Source of the DNA: an uncultured Isosphaeraceae bacterium
GTDB lineage: Bacteria; Planctomycetota; Planctomycetia; Isosphaerales; Isosphaeraceae
Direction: 5' to 3'
DNA length: 39,452 nt
Assembly (NCBI GenBank): GCA_937858365.1
Contig: CALLYK010000305.1
Coordinates: 1 to 39,452 of the forward strand
In this document: in pieces, positions 7,397-15,600 of the stretch
How positions within the stretch are numbered: the first letter of the stretch is position 1
How the letters are laid out: every line of letters starts with the position of its first letter
Position numbers and translations under genes: made by a program
Notes under the pieces: generated by a model
Databases searched by the model: none
What the model saw: only the letters and a program-made list of their open reading frames with translations
What the model was told of the DNA's origin: nothing

Positions 7397-8194
7397 TCAG
7401 TCCCCCAAGTAGATGCGTCTGTAGAGGGCGCACAATATGGCGTCGGCCGTGAATTCGCGAGGCAAGTCGTACCGCTTGCGAAAGGGGCGGGCTAGGTGCT
7501 CGCCGAGTTCCTCGGTCCGTCCCGCGGCGAACCGCTTGCGGCACTTGACATAGTCGGATAGGGCCCGGGAAAGCTCCGGCCCGGCCGGCGGCGACGCGGG
7601 CAAGAGGGGCAAGACCCGGTCCGCGAGCTTGTTGTCGGGCCGCACCACCTTCGCGCCGATGGGCCGTCGCTCCACGATCACCATGGTCCCGGCGGCCAGG
7701 TCCCCCAGTCGTTGAAACCGCTTCGTGAGCACCATGCAGACGATCGCCGGTAAATACGCGAACGGCCAAACCCCGTCGAACGCCCATAGCAGGTTCCGCA
7801 GCACGGCCTGGGCGCCCGTGATCGGCACCCCCTCGGTCGACACGACGCGTAGCCCCAGGGCGAGCTTCCCCACGGTCCGACCATTGAAGAGGGCCTCGCA
7901 AAAACCGCCGTAGAAGAAGTACACGATGAACCAGATGACGAACATGAGCCCCAACGACCACTCGCCCATGACCGAGAAGGCCACCGACGCGATCGAACCA
8001 GCGATCAAGAAGGCCGCGATGACGGCGAAGTCGATCAGGTAGGAACAGGCCCGGTGAAACGGGCCGGCCAGCGGATAGAGGAAAGTGATCCGCTCGGGCG
8101 TCACCAAGCGGACTGACGTGTCGAGCGGACTCTGCGAAGAGGCAAGCGTCGCCGTGGCCATGCGAGAAACCGACTCGGTCATCTCAAAAGTCAT
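7397..8194 (-). CDS. RDD family membrane protein
   Basis: About 265 residues. The RDD domain core begins at 'LDTSVRLVTPERITFLYPLA'. It has hydrophobic segments and the family features: an early Arg plus Asp (HRACSYLIDFAVI), 'NGRTVGKLALGLRVV', and 'RLGDLAAGTMVI'. RDD proteins are small membrane proteins of mostly unknown, possibly transport or assembly, role. A ~75-residue basic C-terminal tail follows. The start is uncertain: ATG 8194, 8182 and 8161 and GTG 8251 are all in frame, none with a strong ribosome binding site. GTG 8251 would sit only 12 bases after mfd, so the gene is probably co-transcribed with it. Confidence 0.85.
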   Translation of the reverse strand: MTFEMTESVSRMATATLASSQSPLDTSVRLVTPERITFLYPLAGPFHRACSYLIDFAVIAAFLIAGSIASVAFSVMGEWSLGLMFVIWFIVYFFYGGFCEALFNGRTVGKLALGLRVVSTEGVPITGAQAVLRNLLWAFDGVWPFAYLPAIVCMVLTKRFQRLGDLAAGTMVIVERRPIGAKVVRPDNKLADRVLPLLPASPPAGPELSRALSDYVKCRKRFAAGRTEELGEHLARPFRKRYDLPREFTADAILCALYRRIYLGD

Positions 8195-8263
8195 CCACAA
8201 GATGTCGGCAGTTAATCCTAGCGTGCCGGAAGTAGCTCCGCAACGAGCCACTCGCCCGCATCA

Positions 8264-11200
8264 TCAAGGCATGAGCACTCGTTCCAAGACGCGTACGACC
8301 TCCGGGACCCTGGGCCGGCCTTCCTCCACGATCGGCACATACACGGACTTGTCGTCCACCACGCGGACCAGGCCCGGATGGCGCCGAGCCAGGGCCTCCA
8401 CGCGATCGCGCTCCCGATAGCGGAAGACGGCGTACTGGTCTTCCACATGGACCTTGGCCAGCTTCCAGCGCTCGGCGAGGATGCGCAACTCGGCTTCCTT
8501 GAGCAGGTTCAAGGCCGGTTGCGGCGGGGCCCCGAAGCGGTCGACGAGTTCCTGGCGGAAGTCTTCGAGGCGGTCGAGTGTGCGCATGCGCGCCAAGCGT
8601 CGATAGAGTTCGACTTTCACCTTGGGGGCGGGCACGTAATCACGCGGCAGATGCGCCCGCCAGGCGAGTTCGATCAGGCAATCGAACGCGGGCTTGTCGG
8701 CCTTGCCCGTGAGGGAACGAACGGCCCCTTCCAGCAGCGAGCAGTAAAGCTCGTAACCGACGCTTTCGATATGTCCCGATTGCTCGGCGCCCAGGATGTT
8801 GCCTGCCCCGCGGATCTCCAGGTCGCGCAGGGCGATCTTGAACCCGGCGCCGAGTTCGGTGAACTCCTCGATGGCCTTCAGGCGCTTCACGGCGTTGGGC
8901 GTGACCGTCCGGTCGCCGTCGAGCAGGAGGTACGCGTAGGCCCTGTGCTTGTAGCGGCCGACGCGCCCGCGAAGCTGGTGCAAGTCGGCTAGGCCGTACT
9001 TGTCGGCCTCGTTGATGAAGATCGTGTTGACGTTGGGGATGTCCAGGCCGCTCTCAATGATCGTGGTGGCGAGCAGAATGTCGGCCTCGTGACGCACGAA
9101 CTTGAGCATTGCCCGTTCGAGTTCCTCGCCCGCCATCTGCCCGTGTCCAACCAGGATGCGCGCCTCCGGGACGATCGCTTGCACGCGGTCCTTGATGATG
9201 TGGATGTCGTAGACTCGATTGTGGACGAAGTAGACCTGGCCGTCGCGGTTGAGTTCGCGATGGATCGCGCGCTTGATAAGGTCGTCGTCCCAGCGGTTGA
9301 TCCGCGTCTCGATCGCCTTGCGATCAGGCGGCGGCGTCTCCAGGTTGGAGATGTCGCGGATGCCCAGAAGGCTCATGTGGAGCGTGCGCGGGATCGGGGT
9401 GGCCGAGAGCGTGAGGACGTCCACGGTGGTGCGCAGGGCCTTCAGCCATTCCTTGTCCTCGACGCCGAAGCGTTGTTCCTCGTCGATGATGACCAGGCCC
9501 AGGTCCTTGAAGACGACGTCTTTCTGGACGAGGCGGTGCGTGCCGATGAGGACGTCCAGCCGGCCCTCGGCCGCGCGCTTGAGGGCATCCTTGATGTCGG
9601 CCTTGGGGCGGAAGCGGTTCACGCATTCGATCGTGAATGGGAACTCGGCCATTCGGCTGGAGAAGGTCCGAAAGTGCTGTTCAGCCAAGACGGTCGTGGG
9701 CACGAGCACGGCCACTTGCTTGCCGCCGTCGACCGCCTTGAAGACAGCGCGCATCGCGATCTCGGTCTTGCCGTAGCCGACGTCACCGCAGATGAGGCGG
9801 TCCATCGGCCGGGGCGTCACCATGTCGCGCTTCGTGGCCTCGATCGCGGCGAGTTGGTCGGGCGTTTCCTCGTAGGGGAACGACGCCTCGAACTCGGTCA
9901 TCCAGTGGCTGTCTTCGTTGGGGAAGCCGTGGCCGGGCATCGCGTCGCGTTTCGCCTGGATGTCGATCAATTCGCCGGCGAGGTCCACGACCGCCTCGGC
10001 CACGCGCTTCTTCTTCTTCTCCCAACTCGACGAACCGACCTTGGAGAGCGTCGGCGCGCCGCGACCGCCGCCCACGTACTTCTGGACGAGTTCCACGCGC
10101 GAGACGGGGACGAACATGCGTGTCCCCTCGGCGAACTCCAAGACGAGTTGTTCCTCGTCGTATTCGGGCGACTTCTCCACGAGCTGAAGGCCGCGATAGA
10201 CGGCGATCCCGTGGTTCAAGTGGACGACGTGGTCTCCTTCGCGGAGGTCGAGGAAGCTATCGATCGCGCGGCTTTCGTAACGTCGGCGCACGACAGGCCG
10301 GCGGACGTCGGCGCGCGCGAAGAGCTCATGGTCGCTGAGGACGAGCCAGGGCGGGTCGACCATTCGGAAGCCGGCGCGGACATGGCCGATCGTCAGTTGC
10401 AAGCGGCCTTCACGGGCCATTGTCGTGTCGGCGAAGACCTCCTTGAGCCGCTCGACTTCCCCCTCGTTGTGACAGGCGACCAGGACCCCTTCGCCGGCCG
10501 ACGCGGCGTCGAGTTCGTTCTTCACCTTGCCGAGTTCGCCGGAAAAACGCTCGACCGATTCAATCTTGAGGTGGCAGGTCGTCTCCAGCGAGTCGGCTGA
10601 GAGGGTCGCCAGGGCGATGCTCGGGAACTTCAACAAGCGGGCGAAGGTCGCTTCCAACGTGAAAAGGCCACGTCGGTCTTCGACGCGTTGCAAATAGAGT
10701 TTGGCCTCGTCGCGCAGGTCGGACGGTTCGATGAGCGCGACCCATGCGTCGGTCGGCAGCCAATCCGCGATGTGGCCCAGATCGCCCGGTTCGAGCGCCT
10801 TGAGGTTCGCGGCGGCCGAGAGCGTGACGGACTCGATGCGCCCCGAGGATCGCTGGGTCTCGGGTTCGAACGGCCGGATGGACTCGACATCGTCGCCGAA
10901 GAACTCAATGCGGAAGGGTTGGACGTGGTCGGGCGGAAAGACGTCGAGGATGCCCCCGCGCAGACTGAATTCGCCGGCGACCTCCACCACTTCCACGCGC
11001 GTCATGCCACTCGTGACGAGCCAGGCCGTGAGGTCCTCCATCGGCACCGTCAGGCCGACGTGGATGGGACGCGACGTCCGGCAGAGGGCGGCCGGCGTGG
11101 GTAGCGGTTGCATCAGGGCCTGGATCGGGGCGACGACGATCCGCGGCGGCGTCCCGCTTTGGAGCTTGCGCGCGGTTTGAAGGCGGCGGGCGAAGACCTC

Positions 11201-11545
11201 GTCGGCCGCGTCGGACTCGCGAAGGGCCTTCTCCCAGGCGGGGAAGACCTCGGGGCGAATGCCCGAGAAAGCGGCCAGGTCGTCGGCGAAGTCGTCGCAG
11301 TCGCCGACGTGGGCCAGGGCGACGAGCAGGCTGGAGGGGGCGTGGAGGGCGAGCGCCGAGGACGCCAAAGGGGCGGCCGAGCCCCAGGCGCCGTCGATCG
11401 TGGCGGCGCGGCCGTTTTTCAAAGCGGCCAGCACCTCGGGAAAGCCCGGGGCGCGTTGGATGGCCCTGGTCAGGTCGTGGAGGTGCGTCGGCGCGGTCGT
11501 GAGCGCGAGCGCTTTCGCGGGCGTCTTGGTCCGGGCCGACGGCAT
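8264..11545 (-). CDS. mfd: Transcription-repair coupling factor Mfd
   Basis: A 1093-residue superfamily 2 DNA translocase that removes RNA polymerase stalled at DNA lesions and recruits UvrA. In order: a UvrB-homology region (to about 350, with 'GEFSLRGGILDVFPP'); the CarD-like RNA-polymerase-interaction domain (about 430-500, 'REGDHVVHLNHGIAVYRG'); the translocase with Walker A GDVGYGKTE, the DEEQ box in 'IIDEEQRFGVEDKEWLK', 'LSATPIPRTL' and 'QLRGRVGR'; and a C-terminal TRCF domain. Length is close to the usual 1100-1150. The first gene of the leftward run with a clear housekeeping role, it is followed closely by RDD. Confidence 0.98.
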   Translation of the reverse strand: MPSARTKTPAKALALTTAPTHLHDLTRAIQRAPGFPEVLAALKNGRAATIDGAWGSAAPLASSALALHAPSSLLVALAHVGDCDDFADDLAAFSGIRPEVFPAWEKALRESDAADEVFARRLQTARKLQSGTPPRIVVAPIQALMQPLPTPAALCRTSRPIHVGLTVPMEDLTAWLVTSGMTRVEVVEVAGEFSLRGGILDVFPPDHVQPFRIEFFGDDVESIRPFEPETQRSSGRIESVTLSAAANLKALEPGDLGHIADWLPTDAWVALIEPSDLRDEAKLYLQRVEDRRGLFTLEATFARLLKFPSIALATLSADSLETTCHLKIESVERFSGELGKVKNELDAASAGEGVLVACHNEGEVERLKEVFADTTMAREGRLQLTIGHVRAGFRMVDPPWLVLSDHELFARADVRRPVVRRRYESRAIDSFLDLREGDHVVHLNHGIAVYRGLQLVEKSPEYDEEQLVLEFAEGTRMFVPVSRVELVQKYVGGGRGAPTLSKVGSSSWEKKKKRVAEAVVDLAGELIDIQAKRDAMPGHGFPNEDSHWMTEFEASFPYEETPDQLAAIEATKRDMVTPRPMDRLICGDVGYGKTEIAMRAVFKAVDGGKQVAVLVPTTVLAEQHFRTFSSRMAEFPFTIECVNRFRPKADIKDALKRAAEGRLDVLIGTHRLVQKDVVFKDLGLVIIDEEQRFGVEDKEWLKALRTTVDVLTLSATPIPRTLHMSLLGIRDISNLETPPPDRKAIETRINRWDDDLIKRAIHRELNRDGQVYFVHNRVYDIHIIKDRVQAIVPEARILVGHGQMAGEELERAMLKFVRHEADILLATTIIESGLDIPNVNTIFINEADKYGLADLHQLRGRVGRYKHRAYAYLLLDGDRTVTPNAVKRLKAIEEFTELGAGFKIALRDLEIRGAGNILGAEQSGHIESVGYELYCSLLEGAVRSLTGKADKPAFDCLIELAWRAHLPRDYVPAPKVKVELYRRLARMRTLDRLEDFRQELVDRFGAPPQPALNLLKEAELRILAERWKLAKVHVEDQYAVFRYRERDRVEALARRHPGLVRVVDDKSVYVPIVEEGRPRVPEVVRVLERVLMP

Positions 11546-11621
11546 GATCGCGCGACTCCCCGAGGTCGTTCTGGACGAGTGCGGTCCGACAATCCATCGT
11601 CGCGGTCAGGGTCGCGGTTCG

Positions 11622-12500
11622 TCAATCGTTGCGGAGGTGGGGGGCCTGTCGAGGACGGCTGGCGGGCATCTTGGCTCGGGCCGGGCGGGCGGGGGCCGAC
11701 GTGGGGCCATCAGCGCGCAAGCGCCAGCGGGTCGGGATCGGGGGTGCGGCGGCGAGCCTGGCCAAGACGAACGCGAAATCGTCGGGGTCGGTGGTCGAGT
11801 CCAGGCAAGCGGAGGCGCCCGCTGAACGGGCGGCGCGCACCAAGGCCCGATCGGCGAAGTCGAGGACCACGAGCACGCGGCGACCTTGGGTCCGACGTTC
11901 CAGCTCCTCGGCCCATTTGGGGTCGAGCAGGGGAGCGTCCCAAACGACCAGGTCGGCCGGCCGCGGTGGCCATTCGCGCTGTTCCTCGACGGGAAAACCC
12001 GCGCGTCGCACGATCGCGGCGAGGACGGAACGCCACTCGTGTTGTTCGCCGACGACTGAAATCGTGGGACGCTCCTGGTCGTCATCGGCGGGCGTCGGCG
12101 TCTCGCCCAGATGACGAGCGATCACTTCACCGGCGGTCGCCTCGGGGAGCATGGCGTCGACCAGTGGCACCCAGCTTTCGAGTTGATCGCGCCGGGCGTG
12201 CGGACCATGACAGAGGACGACGCGCGGCTCCTCGTCCCAAAGGGCCTTCAGGGCGACCACGGCCTCGCGATCGCCGGGCGTGAGGGCGTCGCGATGGATG
12301 ACGAGGGCGTCGGGCCGGGGACGCCCTGACGGCCAATCTCGTGGCAGCGACAAATCACACGAATCGGCCCTCGTGCCAGCGGGCAAAGCGTCGGCGATGC
12401 CGGCGACCCACGGGTCGGTCAAATCGCCCAAGAACCAAGCGGGAATGGTCGAAGTGGCCAAGTGAGTCGTCCCCGGGGCGAGTCCAAAGGGGCGTTCCAC
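11622..12500 (-). CDS. Tandem degenerate receiver-like protein, unknown function
   Basis: About 292 residues, no signal or membrane segment. Two similar alpha/beta units can be read: about 18-130 (strands near 'DALVIHRD' and 'PRVVLCHG') and about 145-255 ('TISVVGEQHEWRSVLAAIV', 'ADLVVWDAPLLD', 'RRVLVVLDFADRALVRAA', 'GASACLDST'). The second resembles a response-regulator receiver with an Asp at the end of strand 3, but it lacks the conserved Lys-Pro after strand 5, so ordinary phosphotransfer is doubtful. A basic, Pro/Ala-rich tail ends the protein. The GTG start at 12500 has no clear ribosome binding site and may be later. It lies 76 bases upstream of mfd on the same strand. Confidence 0.65.
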   Translation of the reverse strand: MERPFGLAPGTTHLATSTIPAWFLGDLTDPWVAGIADALPAGTRADSCDLSLPRDWPSGRPRPDALVIHRDALTPGDREAVVALKALWDEEPRVVLCHGPHARRDQLESWVPLVDAMLPEATAGEVIARHLGETPTPADDDQERPTISVVGEQHEWRSVLAAIVRRAGFPVEEQREWPPRPADLVVWDAPLLDPKWAEELERRTQGRRVLVVLDFADRALVRAARSAGASACLDSTTDPDDFAFVLARLAAAPPIPTRWRLRADGPTSAPARPARAKMPASRPRQAPHLRND

Positions 12501-12596
12501 CGGAGACGTGCGAGGCCTCGCGGTCGGTCAGGTCGGGGATTGAAACCCTCAGGGGGATTTTGGGCAAGGGCAATCCGGTGGCGCGAGAAAAAGAAC

Positions 12597-12626
12597 AAGG
12601 CCGCCCCTCGGTGGGGGGGCGGCCTT
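12597..12626 (-). terminator. Strong hairpin after the G8-domain gene
   Basis: AAGGCCGCCCC (12597-12607) pairs perfectly with GGGGCGGCCTT (12616-12626) around an 8-base loop. In the leftward direction the stem is followed by GTTCTTTTTCTCG, a short T run. It lies 37 bases beyond the stop codon of the large leftward gene and before the next leftward gene, so it fits an intrinsic terminator separating the two. Confidence 0.75.
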
Positions 12627-12663
12627 TCGACTCGGACCGGCCCGTCCGGGTCGAGCAGGAGAA

Positions 12664-15600
12664 TCAGTGGCGGGTGCCGTTGATGAGCTCCAACGTCGCC
12701 TGGTCGATCACGAACAGATCGCCCAACGAGATCATCGACACCGACGGCGAGAAGGTGCCCGATGGGTTCGAATTGCCACCCGTCCGCGGCGCCGACGGGT
12801 CGAGGAAGATCGTCAAGGCGAACACCTTCGTGTTGCCGGCGAAGTCCTTCACCGCGAAGAACATCGTTTGCAAGTGCTGTTGGACGGTCACGGGCGCGGG
12901 GGGCGTGCCGCCCGGCGGGGTCGTCAGCAGACCCTTGAACGTCGCGTAGTTCATCGTGTTGGCGTACGGGTTGGTCGTCCCCGGATAGGGCACCGTGGTC
13001 AGGAAAGGCACGTTGCCGTTCGGGTCCAGGTAGCGAGTCAATCCCGTGATGGTCGTGTCGAAGCTGCGGTGGCCATAGGAGTTGTCGACCGAAGTCCCCT
13101 TGATCTGGAAGCCGACGTCCAGGTCGAGCGGGTTCATCACGCCCACGAACTGGCCGCTCACGTTGGCCGTCACCGGCGTCGTGCCGTTCGTGCCGACCCA
13201 GAGGCCTGTCATCGGCACTACCGAGCCGTCCCAATGACCAGGGGCCCAGACGCCCCCCGGCACGGTCGCCGCGTTCGTGGTCAAGCGGCGCAGGGCGTAC
13301 CGGTCGGGCGTGGTCGCGTTCAGGTCGGGCGGCAAGACGTCGCCGTAGATCATCTGCGTCCTGACGTTCGTGGTCGCGCCGCCTTCCAGGTTCCCCGAGA
13401 CGAGGTTCCAACCCTCACGCAGTGGGAGCTTCAACGTCGTGTTGTAGAAGTTCCGCAATTGCGTGGCCCACTGATTGTCGGTGAGCCCCGGCGGACGCGA
13501 CGGCACGGGTGGGACCGGCACCGGCGTGCCGTTCACCGCGAGCGTCGTGAGCTGGAAGGTGAACCCGGAGGCCGGGTAGAAGTTGCCGGCCTTCACGGTG
13601 ACGTTCGTGTAGGGCGACCCCGCGCCTAGACGATAGCTGAAGACGTACGCCGGCGCGGGCGTGCCGGTCACGTCGGGGCCGCTCGTCACGGCGGTCGAGT
13701 ATCGGGTGGACGTCGTGTTCAAGGGGGTTTGATACGTGCTCTGCGAGCCGATCAGGCCGGCGATGCGCGGTGATGCGTTCGTGGGCGTGCCGCCGGGCGG
13801 CGTGAACGTGTACGTGCCCATGCCGTTGACCGCGTCGGCCGGGGCCACCGTGCCGCCGATCGCCAGGCCGAAGTTCGTGGAGAGCTGCTGGTTGGTCAGG
13901 TCGAAGATCTCGGGCGGGACCTCGACGCCACTGTAATCGACCACGTTGCCGAAGGCGTCGGTCACGGGTCCGCCGTAGTCGATCGGTTGGCCTTGCTCGT
14001 TCAGGCGAGGGAAGGGCTTGAAGTCGGCCCTCTGCTGGTAGTAGTAAAGTTGTTTGTTCGCTCCCCCCGTGATGCCGAAGCTGTCGATCCAGACCGTCCC
14101 CATCCGAATGATGTCGGGGTTGAACATCTTGGTGATGTCGCGGTCTTTCGGGTCGTAGCTGGTCGATAGGCTGACGTTGATCCGGTTGGGCTCAACGCTC
14201 GTGTTCGGGACTGGCATGAAGACGAGCGCCGAGACGATGTTGCCGGAGGCGTCTTTCTTGTCGCTGAACTGGATCGTCCGGGTGAGGCTGTTGGCGGTCG
14301 TGATATTGAAGTTGGTGCGGTTTTGGAACTTGCCGCCGAGGATGAGATTGTAGTCGTTCACTGGCACTTGCACGCCCACGTTGAAGCCGCGAATGGTCAC
14401 GTTTTCGTACGTGAGGTTCGCGGTCACGCTGTTGCGGTCCATTCCCGTGCCGCCGGGACTCTTGGGATTGCCAATGAGGGTCGTGTCCTTCACCGTCAGC
14501 TTGTTCGTGTAGGGGTCGAACATGCCGGTCCCGCGCGTGTTGGCCACCTTCAGGCCCACGACCTGACTGCCCAGCGAACGGTCGTATCCGGCGCCGAGCT
14601 GGTGGAACCAGGACTCGAACCCAACTCCCACTGCGGTCGCCGTGTTGTTGCTGAACTTGAGGATCGGCACGTTGCCGGGATCGACCGAAATACCGGGTCC
14701 GCCCAAGGCCGTGATCAAAGCGGCGCTGTAGTTGTCGGCCGCCAGCATGTCGGTGGTCATGCGGGCCCCTTGGGTCGCGGTGACGAGCACCGGTACGTCG
14801 CCGACGATGGTGGCGACCGCCGAGAGCACAGACGCCTTCTCGGCCGACGTCAGCGTGTGGGGCGGGACCAGGCCCGGGAGCTGCGCCTTCAGGGCCGCGA
14901 TGTTGGCCGCTTGGGACGCGGGCAAGGCGGTCTCGTCCGTGTCGAGAAGACGCGTGCCGTCACTGCCGAAGACGCGGACATGGAGCTTGCCGGCGGCATC
15001 AGTGCCGGCAGCGACGAGGTTCGTGCCCGTCGTGGGCGAATTTGCCCATCCGCCCATCGCGACGAGTTGGAGACCGGCCGTCGTCAGGGGGAAATCGTCG
15101 ATCCAAGAGTACTTCTGCTTGAGCTCGTCCGTGAAGAAGACGAAGCCGTCGTGGCGCTGGCTGACGGCGAAGTTGTTCTCGACTTGCACGCCGGGCCCCT
15201 GGAACCAGAAGCCGTCGCCCTGGAAGCCGAAGTCCTGCTTCTCCTTGCGACTCTCGATCCCCTCGCCCGTGTTGGCCCCGACCCCCTTGATCGCGAGGTT
15301 GCCAACGAAACGCCCCATCTCGTTGCCGGCCTCGGTGACGAACGACGCGCCAACCACGTTGAAGGCCACGTTGTTGTCGAAGTTCACGTAACTCGTGTGG
15401 TTGACGAAGCCCCAGCCCGGACTGTCCACGACCACGGAATCTTGGACCACGGCGGGCGCCGCGGCCGTGACGATCGGGTGGTTAGGGTCGGTATCGTCCA
15501 CCTCGTTGATCCCGGCGCGGTGGAAGTGGACCGGGTAGCGGCCGCGCGGGTTCAGGCCCGTGCCGGCCGCGAACTTGCCGATCTGGTCGTAGGTCAGGGG

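Noticed and set aside
9089-10600. Long rightward open frame (503 codons) opposite mfd
   Set aside because: It is a mirror of the strongly coding Mfd frame in GC-rich DNA; the mfd strand carries all helicase motifs, and the antisense protein has no recognisable domain.
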